This document shows, piece after piece, positions 10,943-23,677 of a stretch of DNA of 64,000 nucleotides. Source of the DNA: Diphasiastrum complanatum (taxonomy: Eukaryota > Streptophyta > Lycopodiopsida > Lycopodiales > Lycopodiaceae); assembly GCA_029204225.1 (NCBI GenBank), contig CM055094.1:12563314-12627313 (forward strand). The letters are read 5' to 3'. Positions within the stretch are counted from its first letter, which is position 1. The number at the start of each line of letters is the position of its first letter. The notes beneath the pieces were generated by a model. That model saw only the letters and a program-made list of their open reading frames with translations. It had not been told where the DNA came from and did not search any database. The position numbers and the translations under genes were made by a program.

Positions 10943-12424
10943 CTATTCATCCGTAAGTTCTGCATTGCCATCATAAGTTAAAACATGGCTCATTGGTATG
11001 AGATCATCCTCAATTGGATCTAGTATAGGTTCCGTTGATATCCACGCTACATTCAGCACATTTAGTGGAAACGTGATTGGTGTATCCAAAGTTCGATCTA
11101 ACAAGGAAATCTCGCTCATCTCTGATTGACTATCTTGTTGACACATATATCCTGTTGTACAATCAATTGTTGCAAGAGCTTCGTTCCAATTGACAGTATC
11201 CGTTTGAGAATCATAGTGAACTCCCAATTTTTTCTCTGGTCGATCACAAATGTGATCCATTGTTGATGAATCGTCATCCACTTTTTGAACCACTAGCTTG
11301 ACAATCCAAGTCGTAGGATCAATTTTAACTGCACGTTCACGATTTTCAAAAGTGATTTTGCTGGTACCCCAATTATGAACTACTTGCGCAACTTGTAACC
11401 ATGGACATCCTAAGAGAATTTGGTAAACATTTGGTGCTTCTGGTAAGTCCATCACGACGAAAGTAATGACGAACTGTACTCCTGCAATCCTGACAGGTAT
11501 ATCTTCCACCATTCCTCGTGGACGAACCGTCGTTTGATCAGCTAGTTTAATAGCAAAAGTAGCAGGCTTAATCTTTGTAAGGCCCCATTTTGTACGTAGC
11601 TTTGTAGAAATCAGGTTAACTCCTGAATCGCTGTCTATCATGGCTGCTTCTTTAGAAAATTGTCTATGTTGTATTGGCAGAGTGATATTCTTTTGTTCAC
11701 TTTCCCAAGCTGCTCCAACATGTAGTACATCGTTAGATTCTTCAAATCCAGCACAAAAGAGCGGCTCCTGATGGTCTTCTGATTCTTCTTGAGCAAACCT
11801 TTGCGCTAAGACTTCTTTTGCTTTTGGCACCAACTTTAGGAGCTCTCCCAATGAGATATTGATCTTGCTGGACAAAATATTCATGAGTAATTCTGTATGC
11901 GGTGCTTCCGGTTCCGTCATCTTGAAGGGTTCTTCGTGATGATGTAATTGATCATTCATATCCGTACGTAAATTTCTTGAAGGCTGCAATGGTGAAGACT
12001 GAACTTCAGCTGTTACTTTAGCAGCTTCAAGTTCCTCTTCTTCTTGCAAATGCTTAATCCACTGTCTCATATCCTGATATCTTCGTCTTTCTGCATTAAG
12101 ATTTGGATAAACTTCCGATGTTGTTGGTGTATCGTTCAATGATATAGAATCAACAAGTACTGAATCCACTACTAGTTCTTTTTGCTTTTGTGCTCTGGTG
12201 ACCACCATCAAGGGTGCACTTGGTTTATTACGAGCTACCGATCCTTGCTTGATTGTTATCAAATTTACAGGTGCTGTAGCTGGTGGTGGCTTCGGTCTTG
12301 CTGGACAATCTTTATAGCAATGCCCATATCCACAGTCACAACAGAATGGATTTGGGCATTCTGCAACTCTGTGATTTTCTCCACATGCAAAGCATCCAAG
12401 TGGTGCTTTGGACCAATTTCTCAA
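10943..12424 (-). CDS. Gypsy zinc knuckles 3-4 and aspartic protease region
   Basis: A 493-residue open frame. Near its start are two zinc knuckles of the C-x2-C-x3-H-x4-C type (CFACGENHRVAEC and CCDCGYGHCYKDC). A variable acidic stretch follows. The protease centre is AMIDSDSGVNLIS near residue 265, with an SDSG tetrad in place of the more usual DSGA/DTGA spacing. Further on come PRGMVEDIPVRIAG and NVYQILLGCPWL, typical of gypsy protease C-termini. The same frame runs on into the RT at 10930 after one stop. It processes the gag-pol polyprotein. Confidence 0.8.
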   Translation of the reverse strand: MRNWSKAPLGCFACGENHRVAECPNPFCCDCGYGHCYKDCPARPKPPPATAPVNLITIKQGSVARNKPSAPLMVVTRAQKQKELVVDSVLVDSISLNDTPTTSEVYPNLNAERRRYQDMRQWIKHLQEEEELEAAKVTAEVQSSPLQPSRNLRTDMNDQLHHHEEPFKMTEPEAPHTELLMNILSSKINISLGELLKLVPKAKEVLAQRFAQEESEDHQEPLFCAGFEESNDVLHVGAAWESEQKNITLPIQHRQFSKEAAMIDSDSGVNLISTKLRTKWGLTKIKPATFAIKLADQTTVRPRGMVEDIPVRIAGVQFVITFVVMDLPEAPNVYQILLGCPWLQVAQVVHNWGTSKITFENRERAVKIDPTTWIVKLVVQKVDDDSSTMDHICDRPEKKLGVHYDSQTDTVNWNEALATIDCTTGYMCQQDSQSEMSEISLLDRTLDTPITFPLNVLNVAWISTEPILDPIEDDLIPMSHVLTYDGNAELTDE

Positions 12425-12460
12425 GGCTTGTTGTTGAGCAGCATCATAAATGACATACTG

Positions 12461-13591
12461 TTATGAAGATCCGCCTTCCTGATCATTACCATAGCTCCAC
12501 TGCTCAGCACTCCCGTAAGGTTCTGGTTCCATCAAATTGGCAGGAGGAGCGGAGTGCTTTGGTGGGACAAGCAAGGCTAGATGCTCCGGGTATCCAAGAG
12601 TAGATTGTCGTAGTCTTGCTGCTGGATTGCCTCCATACTGTGGATCTCGATATCCCATCTAGACATATCGTTGCTGAATCATCCGAGGGTTGAAGTTGCA
12701 AAAGGCAGTCTCATGGTCAGGTGAATTACACAGATGGCAAACACTGATTTCCATTCGTTTTTTCAATTGAGGACACTCGTTCACTGTGTGATTTTCTATA
12801 CAAATAGAACACCGGACATTTTCCCTGGTAGGAAAAGTCTTTGCAAGCTCCTCAGGTTCCTTGTTCGCTTCTTCGTGAAAATTTTCCAATGCTTTGATCT
12901 TCTCATCAAATTGCAACTACAACTTTTCCATCTGTTTCTGCTGGGTCTTCCCAAGTTTCTCAAACTCATTGAGCATCATTTATGCAGTAGCATTGGCATT
13001 CGTTGATGCAATAGTGATGGATGTCGTAGTAGTCTGCCCTGCCCTATAAGACAACATACTGACATTCGGCTCATCATTTGAATCTTCATCCTCCTCCCGA
13101 ATTGCATCGTCCATAGCATTTTGCAAAAGTGCGTACTCATTATGGCGTTTCAGTTCACATCGGATCCGTTTAGGTAGACCTGACAAAAACCACATAATCA
13201 TGGCATTTTCATTAACGTTTCACTCTTTTGATGTAATCTCGAACCATTTCCCGCTTTCCCATTTTAATTTTACTTAAAAGTAGGAAAGGGTCTTCCATAA
13301 ACTTCCACGGTTTGAACCGTGTGATAAGGGCTCGTTTAACAACCTCCCAATCTGTACGCTCAGTTTCATCTTGGTTATAGTACCAATCTTGTGCTGCGCC
13401 TGTTAAGGCCATAGGAAACTGCTTAAGTTATCTTGAGGATAAATCTCACCATAGACCTCACAGGATTCAGCATAGATATGAAGAAATCGAACTGGATTTG
13501 TTAATCCATTATATTTGGGTAGATCCAATCGGGGTGCTCTTCTAACAATAATTGGATTGACCTCCTGTGGAGCAGCTCCAGGGACAGCCAT
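12461..13591 (-). pseudogene. Gypsy gag with two further zinc knuckles
   Basis: Gag starts MAVPGAAPQEVNPIIVRRAP at 13591. The central retrotransposon gag domain is visible as MALTGAAQDWYYNQD and DWEVVKRALITRFKP, then a hydrophobic MIMWFLSGLPKRIRCEL. Two more zinc knuckles follow at about 12800 and 12735 (CSICIENHTVNEC and CHLCNSPDHETAFC). Frameshifts near 13410 and 13205 and single stops near 12978, 12917, 12659 and 12461 break it. Together with the next frame the element has four knuckles, more than the one or two normal for gypsy gag. Gag packages the element RNA. Confidence 0.82.
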
Positions 13592-14791
13592 TTAGATCAG
13601 ATTGATAATGTGATTGGATATAGATTTTTCCAAAAACTATCTCAGATTACATCTGCTAGCTCTATTCCACTTTTCAAGAATCTGATTCTATATGATGAGA
13701 AACTAACCAAAATTCGATCAATCAATACTTCTCAAAAATGATAATTCTCTCAGAGTTCAATTTAGAATATATCAGATGTGATCCAAATTTTGACAGAGAC
13801 TTGATCTGGAAAATCAAAAACTAAAAATAGGACTGGCGAAGGTTATCTAGGCGAAGGTTGGCTTGGTGAAGGTTCAACAGTGCTATTTTGGGATAAGAAC
13901 TCTCTGAACACTTTTTTGGCAATTTCTTGGGATATAACCTTCGTCAATTTCTCAGATGGAAGATGGAAGATGGAAGATGAAGATAAAAACTATGGACAAT
14001 CGGACGAAGGTTTCTGACACAAGAATATAGTTTTTGTGATCTAACGAGGGTAAAAATCAAGATTTTTTGTGATCTGATCAAGATAAATCTTCGCCAAACT
14101 CAAAAAAAGTATTTTTATATAAATAGAATATTATAAAGACTCGATGAAGGTTTTGGCGAAGGATCGAGAGTAATACTGGTAATTTTGCAAAAAAGTGACT
14201 TTTTTGACAAAAATATGACAACTGATCTTCTGAAAACCTTCCTATTTTTGGTATTATTCTTCGTCGACCTGGCAGTAGATAGATCTGAATTACATCTAAG
14301 CACAGTGAATTGGGCGAAGGTTCTTTTTCTGTATTTTTTAGGATTTTGATCATTTTTGGTGTTTTTTGGTGGTTTTTTTGATATTTCTGAAAATCTGCTA
14401 GGAATTAATCTTCGCCCTTCAGACTGAAGATTCTGTAAACAAAACCGAAGGTGTCTGCAACTCGGCGAAGGTTTCTTGATAAAGGGTAAAAAGTTCTCGG
14501 CTCTGATGAAGCTTTTTGTCTCTTTTTGACCAATTTTGACAGATTTGACCGATTTTTGTTATTTTCTCTGATATCTCAGATCCAAATGGATCTTAAGATT
14601 AGTGATCTGAATAGCTTTTCCTGTTTAATAATTAGATTAGATTTCAAACAAGCAAATCCACTCAAAATCTAGCAAAATCAATCCCAAACTATCCCTACAA
14701 TGCAGTTTTAACACTATTCATGCCACGACAAGATGCCTAATGCAAGCTAACCCTCAGCCAAACATGCTGCAAACTGAAAAATTGGCGTAGC
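13592..14791 (-). promoter_or_regulatory. Gypsy 5' leader with GGCGAAGGTT-like motif array
   Basis: A noncoding leader between the primer site and gag. About a dozen copies of a motif near ggcgaaggtt lie between 13835 and 14510, in both orientations. Examples start near 13835, 13849, 13864, 13936 (reversed), 14002, 14084 (reversed), 14142, 14153, 14311, 14407 (reversed) and 14463. Plus-strand ORFs here look like shadows. Confidence 0.6.
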
Positions 14792-14809
14792 TCCCCGGCA
14801 ACGGTGCCA
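14792..14809 (-). promoter_or_regulatory. Gypsy primer binding site (Asp tRNA type)
   Basis: The minus strand reads TGGCACCGTTGCCGGGGA, four bases inside the 5' LTR. It closely matches the complement of the 3' end of plant aspartic acid tRNA, the primer commonly used by Tat/Athila-type gypsy elements. Confidence 0.75.
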
Positions 14810-14813
14810 AAAT

Positions 14814-15552
14814 TGTAGTGGGTTTCTCTCCTTGCCTAACCTGAATCCAAGATCTAGTCAATCTAGCATCAGAGAGACAGAGTTAGTTGTCACGCGTAGG
14901 TTCGTTCCCATGAGAGCGATAGTATAGTTCAGATTTCAACATGAATGGAGGATCTAACACTAACATCCATTAACACTAAGCATTAACACTACATCCATGA
15001 ACCCTACTTCCATTAACCCTAAATCCACAACAATGATAGAAACTTACTCTTCTCTCTCTCCCTTTCTCTCTCACAAAAAGCATAAGAAGTAGCAATCCCA
15101 ATAATGATCAGATCCAACAATTAACAAAATCCAAAGAAAGCATGAGAAATGGATGAAAAGAGAGGAAGAGCAAGGACATTCATCAATCCATTTCTAAAGA
15201 GAACCAATCTGCTTTATTGAAATGAGGAAATGGACATGCGGAGCAACTCGAGTTGGTCCCTTTTTATAGTAGAGAGGAGGACCCTGGCCTCTGAATCCTA
15301 TTGGTCCAGTCTTGCCTCTTTTTATTCAAATTTAAAAAGGTGTGGGAACCATAAAAATTGGAGGGAAACCCAACTTTATTCACTGACTTGACATTTAGGC
15401 CCTGCGACATTAAAAGTCCCGCAAAAAGGCCTAAAGTCCTGTATCAAATAACTATGTGGTCATGGGGTTGGACTGACACACACAGGGTGCCAAATTCCTC
15501 TCACTTATTAACTAGGATTAGGGTTGCCTTGGGATCCGCAAACCCTCCAACA
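14814..15552 (-). repeat. Gypsy 5' LTR
   Basis: Matches 3747-4492 almost throughout, with scattered substitutions and a shorter CT run. It starts tgtagtgggttt and ends cctccaaca. The divergence between the LTRs is small but clear, so the insertion is not recent. Confidence 0.9.
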
Positions 15553-16815
15553 ACATTCCCCAAATTTTCTATCAGCTCTAAAAGGATCAATATACTTACT
15601 GAGAACTCGGTGAGTATGAGGTTCACTACCTCTAAAGCTAGTTTAAAGGCATTCCCATGACCTTTCTGAGTAAGAAACATTCACCACCCCTATTTCGAAC
15701 TTGAGAACAGTAGTTAGGGAGTGAAGAAACCTTCCTAGGATAGATCTATAGCTTTTGATTCTCATTCTAATTGTTTCATCTAGTGCTCAAGACTTAGGTT
15801 TACCCTAATTAGAGAAGTTCAATAAGTGACATTGTGGGGGCTATGCGGTGACTGAACCCTTCTAATCTAGGGTAAACTTAAGATCTTGATCTAGCACTTA
15901 TTCTAATGTGACTAAAATAGACAAAACTAGACCATTGACCATATGGGAGCTATTTAGTGATTTGCTTTTCTCTTTTTAGTTTCTTAGGATATGACATAGT
16001 ATTGTACCCTTGTTGCTTGTTTCCGTAGGATAGTGAATGTAGTCTATGTAGAGTGAACATACGAAATATCAAGATCTTGGATGGATCTAGAATTACAGTT
16101 GTCTTGATCTATGGATACAGTCTTGGGTAAATATGCAATAGCAGGTGCCTTGATCAGTGTTAGGGTTTTGGATGGATTTGTGATAACATGTGCCTTGATC
16201 TGTGCTACTTCTAATGTTTGCTATAGAAAACATCATGCATCCATTATCCCCTTTGATTGTTTTCTATTTCCATTAGTTCATTTTGGTAGTGTCGAACCAA
16301 TTGAAAACTTTCAATGTAGGGGGTGTTCATCCTTCGAACGAGATTTGATTGATTTAGATCAGCTGATGAAAGCCCAATATAGTATCTAGTCTCTCCTTAG
16401 ATTTGGGTCTATACATTCAATCATTATTATACCCTTTAACTCCATCATTGACTAATACTAGTTCTTCCTATCAGGGATAAGCACATCATCAGAGCAAGTA
16501 GATAGGCTCTAACAATAGGAAGATCCTTGATCAGACTGTCTTTTTCTTTTGACCAACAAAACACATAAAAAGAGAAATAGACTTTTAAAATAGTATATAT
16601 ATCTGAAAAGCGACAAACAAGGGGCCAGTCTTTGAACTCATCGAGTGTTTGACAACTACCCCGTAGAGTGAACATCTGAAATATCAAGATCTTGGATGGA
16701 TCTGTAATTACGGACGCCTTGATCTGTGGATATGATCTTGGATGGATCTGCTATAGCAGGTGCCTTGATTAGTTTTGGATCTTGGACAGATCTGTGATTG
16801 CAGGTGTCTTGATCT
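15553..16815. repeat. Unassigned stretch with 165-bp direct repeat
   Basis: No credible gene; the plus-strand frame at 16111-16389 has no known motif. About 16046-16212 is repeated at about 16666-16830 (tagagtgaacat ... gaaatatcaagatcttggatggatct ... cttgatctgtgctactt). Each copy itself contains three degenerate units of about 43 bp built on ttggatggatctgtgattacaggtgccttgatc. The left part may be the continuation of the copia LTR cut at 3746. Confidence 0.55.
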
Positions 16816-17455
16816 GTGCTACTTCCAATGAATTACTCCAAGAAACATCAAAAACCCAAAAAAAAGTCCAATACTTACATGAGATCAATATATTATATGT
16901 TCTACAACAATCTTGTCGAAGGCTTACACATCAGTAAGTCATCACCAAAAATAACTTGTGAGACTTGTTTTCTTGGCAAGCATGCAAGGTCAAGATTTCT
17001 CAATTGTGATCTATGTGGCCCGATGCAAACCCTGTCATACAGATGATTGATGTATTTATCGAGGATTTTTCTCGATGAACTATTGTTTTTTTCATCAAGA
17101 AAAATTCAACAATGGATCTAGGTCTTAAACTCAGTAAAGATATGTGTCCTTTGACACTTGCTAAGATTTTTGACATGAAAAATTATTCATACCACTCACT
17201 AATTGGCTCATAGATATATGCAATGGTGTGCACCAGACTTGATCTGACATACATAGTTAGCATACTCTCTCAATTCATGTCGAATTCAGGAATCCAACAT
17301 TGGAAAGCACTCAAAAGAGTGATGAAGTATATTAAGTTTGTTGCAACATTGTTATTCGGCTATTCTAATTTGGATTGGGGAGGAGTCTTAGATATCGAAA
17401 AATCTACTTTTGGGTATTGTTTCTATTTATCTTTTGCACCAGTTTCTTGGGATAG
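16816..17455 (+). pseudogene. Copia pol fragment, internally deleted
   Basis: The first part (16816-17046) carries the copia integrase zinc region (ITCETCFLGKHARSRF) and the start of the core (DLCGPMQTLSYR). It then jumps to the end of RT and start of RNase H (17223 on): YAMVCTRLDLTYIVSILSQF, HWKALKRVMKYIKF and STFGYCFYLSFAPVSW. The integrase core and the RT catalytic part are missing, so there is a large internal deletion near 17045-17150. At about 17455 the sequence switches to a copia fragment on the other strand. Confidence 0.85.
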
Positions 17456-17880
17456 GAGATGTCCTAGGCATTGATGCCATATGATATTCTTGTCTGATGA
17501 AGGTGTAGACAGAGATTTTTCTTCTGATGTAAGTTTATGGCTTAATGTATAGAGATGGCCATCTCTATAATCTTTGACCAAAACATTCGAGTTGTTGTCT
17601 TGAATAAGGCATTGATTTGCATCGAATACAATAGTATGGCCTTGATCAACAATTTGACTGATAGATAATAAGTTCTTGGTCAGAGTTGAAACATATAAGA
17701 CATTCTTGATAAGTCAAGCTAAACCATCATCGAATCTGATGGTGAGTGTGTCTTTTTCTTTGATCTTAAGAGTGCTAAAGCATGTAAGATGAATGATATT
17801 GTCATGATGTGTCGAAGAAAAATGCTTGAACTAGTCTCGTCGAAATGTCATATGTGTTGGATTTCGTTCCTTGGATCATT
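17456..17880 (-). pseudogene. Copia protease and pre-integrase fragment
   Basis: The minus strand reads protease sequence (HMTFRRD, then FKHFSSTHHDNII, after a stop where Trp is expected). It continues through TLTIRFDDGLA and NVLYVSTLTKNLLSISQIVD to HQCLGHL at the junction. These are the protease C-terminus and the GAG-pre-integrase region. Two single stops interrupt it. It abuts the plus-strand copia fragment end to end, so two fragments of opposite orientation were joined. Confidence 0.8.
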
Positions 17881-18158
17881 TTGTAATGTGGAACTACTCC
17901 ACAGTTTTACTCACTTGGATATACCTAAAACGCTTATTCAAGGGTTCCAAATAATGACTTTAGCAGATTTAATTGTCGAGTCTTTATCCACTACACATTT
18001 TGGGTCCAATCCCATATCTCCACGTGGCAGCTACCAAATGAATAATAGCGCATTTTGTTAGGGTGCCATCAACAACTATAAATAGATCAATAATTTTTTT
18101 ATTCATCGTCAAGTTAAATCAATTTCAAATTTCAAGAGTACTCACTCTTCTTCTTCTT

Positions 18159-20544
<2,386 letters not shown>

Positions 20545-20556
20545 TGGTATCAGAGC
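20545..20556 (+). promoter_or_regulatory. Copia primer binding site (initiator Met tRNA)
   Basis: The plus strand reads TGGTATCAGAGC right after an LTR-like end, and a copia gag follows on the same strand at 20632. Confidence 0.9.
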
Positions 20557-20631
20557 TAGATCATAACTTTGGTAACTAGCTCAACGAATTCATTTTTATT
20601 GCCAGATTTTTAATATCAGATTTGTCTACGA

Positions 20632-20970
20632 TGAATGCATCATCTTCGTATTCTATAAAGTTGGATGACGAAAACTATCACTTATGAAAATTTAAAATGA
20701 GGGTGATCCTACAAGTAAAAGAGCTTTGTGAAGTTGTTGAAAGTACTGAGGTTAAGCCTATTGCAGATCCGATGGCCATTACTAAATGGAAGCAAAAGGA
20801 TGGCAAGGCCTTCGTCCTTATCACGCTCAATACTAGAGATAATCATATCAATCATATTCGAAGTTCTCGAACATCGTTAGAAGTTTGGAATATTTCAAGC
20901 ACTCTCTATGACATTCATTAGAGGAGTTTTAAAGGGCCTTTTGTCAAGATGTTGTTTTTGACTTTTCAAC
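20632..20970 (+). pseudogene. Copia gag N-terminal fragment
   Basis: It starts ATG at 20632 (MNASSSYSIKLDDENYHL), then a TGA where the conserved Trp of the Y-x-L-W-K-F-K-M motif is expected. The frame continues KFKMRVILQVKELCEVVE, WKQKDGKAFVLITLNTRDN and SLEVWNISSTLYDIH, a normal copia gag start. It stops at about 20920 and similarity is lost before gene A copy 1. The rest of the element is missing or displaced. Confidence 0.8.
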
Positions 20971-21337
20971 TATTCGACATACACTTGGCCCAGTTATATA
21001 TTTACACCTGTGAAAGATCGTAACGTTGTTTTCCGGTCGAATTTTTTTTGGAACTTTTCGGTCATATTTTTTTACAATTCAAAACTCCCATGGGCAGGGT
21101 CCTACGAGCAGGGTCCTGACTTGTGATTGGACCGTAATTGCTGCCCGTGAGTTTCTGAGTGTCCAAAACCTAACACTTGTGGTTAAAGTAAGTCTATTTT
21201 GATCTAACCATAGTTAGAGTAACATATATGAGTTACGAAAGACCGCTAGCATTTGTTACAAATTTGGTTTTTATTTTCATACTAATTCATCTACTTTTAG
21301 TTTGAAACTCTATTGTTCATCTTCTTTTAGCTTTGCA

Positions 21338-22416
21338 ATGGCTTCCGGAAGTCATAGAACACGAAGCAATATTGTCTCAGTTTCAATTTGTAATGAAAAA
21401 GACTTTGATGGCTTTTGGATACCACGTATCTATAGAAAATTTCAGTGAGTTCTCATGCATCCCTCATCAAGAGGTGTTTTTGGTAAAAAGAGAAAATCAA
21501 CTATGGATAATAGGAGCTTTTGGAAAGGTAGAATTTTAGATTTCAAAGTTTTACTTGGTGGTCGATCCATTTCAGAGGTCTTGGTTCAACATGTCTACAT
21601 GCATAAAAAAATTAGAGTGGAAGGCGTAAGTTCAAATGACAGACTCAAATGCAATTGTAAGTTTTGGAGAATTTTTTACTTTGAGCTTTTCATCAATCAT
21701 TTAGACATGTATCTGAGTATTTAAATGCTATATAGTTTTATGGGTTTGTGCATATTTGTATCCATCAAGCATAATCGAATGGCAACCTATACAATCCCTT
21801 GTTGGCATCATGGACGTTATTCATTCTGATATTGGTCTTCTACAATACAAGAATCGCCCCACGAGATCACTTTTGGATTCTTGTATTTTCTTCTATGATT
21901 CATCTTTACACACCATCCAGTTTAGGTGGAAGATTAGAGGCGATATCATTACCCTCTTTCTCAAGCGAAGAACCCGGATTCTATCATAGCAGAGAGCTTC
22001 CGATCAAGGTTTTTTATGGACATTAAAAACTGTATGAAACGTAGCACATGTTCAAAAAATAATAGATTGCACTGGTTTCTGCTTTTGCAATGTTTGTAGA
22101 TTTTTTTATTGCATGTAATATTCGTACAACAGCGACAGTGTTTATTTGTAGTGATTTAACAAACGATATGTTATCAAGCCTCCTAGATGGTCAATGGGAT
22201 AAAAAGAGTAATGGCAATATCGAGTGCATAGTTAAGAGATCGTCAATGAAATTTAGATATATTATAGAAAAACAAATGCTTTCTTTAACATTTTACTATA
22301 GAAATTGGTCCAAAGTTGGCAATGAATGGAAAGCATTGGATCAGAATTTTACAGTGAATCATCAAGGTCAAATAGAAATCCAAGTGAAGCAAAATATTTA
22401 CTATTACAACAATTGA
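21338..22416 (+). pseudogene. Gene family A, copy 1 (uncharacterised, BAH-like?)
   Basis: Exon 1 starts MASGSHRTRSNIVSVSICN at 21338 and ends at a GTAAGT donor at 21657. Inside it are a TGA where copy 2 has Trp (next to VLMHPSS), and FWKGRILDFKVLL and VLVQHVY. Exon 2 starts at about 21771 with IIEWQPIQSL and includes VIHSDIG and IFFYD. A later part (22090-22416) has LLDGQWDKKSNGNIEC, MKFRYI and YRNWSKVGNEWKALDQNF. All of these align in order with the minus-strand copy at 36861-38105, including the donor. Frameshifts near 21650 and 21900-22090 break it. The W-x-G-R-I ... V-x-V-x-x-V-Y pattern, then E-W-x-x-I-x-S, recalls a BAH fold, but this is only a guess. The function is unknown. Confidence 0.6.
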
Positions 22417-23026
22417 ATTGGAGGAAGATTGGACACTCGATCAAAGCTTACCTTGCTTCAATATGATATTCTTGAACACTTTTGTTTTTGAGTTAATGAG
22501 AGATTGGTAGGTGTATGTGTGGTTTCTTTAATACACATTTGAAATGACTTTCAATGATTTTATTTAAACTTATTTTAGTGTTTTCAGTATTTTGCGATTG
22601 CATTTAAAATAATCTCAATGTTGATATTGTTTAACAAGTTTCTTTGATGTACATATAAGACCAAGTCAAGAAAATCGCATACAGTGCAAGGATTTAAATA
22701 GAAGCGTAGAAATTGTCGAAACTGCATAAACATTGGGATGGTAGACGTGCAACGATGTACCTTTTATAAAAAGCAATACAAAACTGTCTCAAATGATTTC
22801 AAGATTTCATCGAACAAATAGTATTCAGTATTTTGGAAAATGTACATTGTTCTTTAAATCCAAATAAGATATTCGTGGTTTTCAATAATTGCCCACTTTC
22901 TGTTTGCCTATCTGTTCTATGCATCATCATGTAATAATAGCTTTCTATATATTTGTATTTAATGTCAACAAGTGTCAGAATTTATATTTTGAAATTTATA
23001 TTCCAATCATAAGTGCCTAAGGCAGA
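22417..23026. other. No gene seen
   Basis: AT-rich spacer between the convergent gene A copy 1 and the ULP1-like gene. No repeat or motif was recognised. Confidence 0.5.
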
Positions 23027-23677
23027 TCCTCAAGCACTGCAACGACACTCTCCACAGAAGGGACAGCTTCCTCCAAGGCACCTTCATGCTTGTAGGGCCT
23101 TGTAGATGATAGTAGGATTTGCAACATTTCGTGTCGGTACTGATCAATAGCATTTGTTGATAATTCAAAACACTAGAACTACAATTTAAAACATCGAGTG
23201 TATGTATGTATTAGCCAGTCTAAAAATATATAATTACACAAACTTAACATAATATCATCAGGATACTGGAAATTGAAAAATTTACCTCTCGTATATTAGC
23301 ATTTGGAGTTTGTGTCATATACCAATCCAAGAATAATTTAACATTCCAAATGAAAAACCATCCGCAGCTGAAAGCATCGTCTTGTTGCGAAGACTAAAAT
23401 ATTACAACGAAAAATTGTTAAATAAACTCCATCCCATCATGTAAATAAAAACGTGAAAAGATCCTTTTACCTTTGCATCAACAATCTGCATGTTGGTATT
23501 TACAATCAGCCCATCTGGCTTGGGCAATAGCTCCACCATCCTCTTGTACATAGAGTTAACAATGAAATGGACGACATTTAACGAATTCATTTTCATGCAC
23601 ATAGGTGTGCAACTTCCAGTAGAATCCACTTTTAAAGATATTACATGCACGTTGGTCTTTACAAAAATTGACCACAA
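23027..23677 (-). CDS. ULP1-like (C48 family) cysteine protease, C-terminal part
   Basis: Three minus-strand segments join with consensus splice sites and constant phase. Segment 1 is 23677-23471 (ISLKVDSTG ... MVELLPKPDG ... MQIVDAK), with donor AAG|GTAAAAG. Segment 2 is 23393-23286 (SSQQDDAFSCGWFFIWNVKL, then FLDWYM), after acceptor TTTTAG and before donor GAG|GTAAAT. Segment 3 is 23172-23027 (CFELSTNAIDQYRHEMLQIL ... stop TAG). The Q-x-D-x-x-S-C-G box matches the Gln and catalytic Cys of ULP1/SENP deSUMOylating proteases. The catalytic His expected before W-S-I-F-V is not evident. The N-terminus is not defined; the frame 23738-23938 may belong to it. Such domains also occur in plant Mutator-like transposons. 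It faces gene A copy 1. Confidence 0.6.

Larger units (their letters stand above)
3747..15552 (-). mobile_element. Nearly complete Ty3/gypsy element with extra ORF
   Basis: About 11.8 kb, bounded by two similar LTRs (3747-4492 and 14814-15552), with an Asp-tRNA-type primer site, a polypurine tract, gag, protease, RT, RNase H and integrase in Ty3 order, then a further long frame (ORF-X). No chromodomain is seen after integrase. The Asp-tRNA primer and integrase wording suggest the Tat/Athila branch, but I cannot place it firmly. Stops and frameshifts break the polyprotein, so it is not active as it stands. Flanking 5-mers aaatt (3742-3746) and acatt (15553-15557) differ by one base, a possible target duplication. 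It appears to sit inside a copia LTR. Confidence 0.9.
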
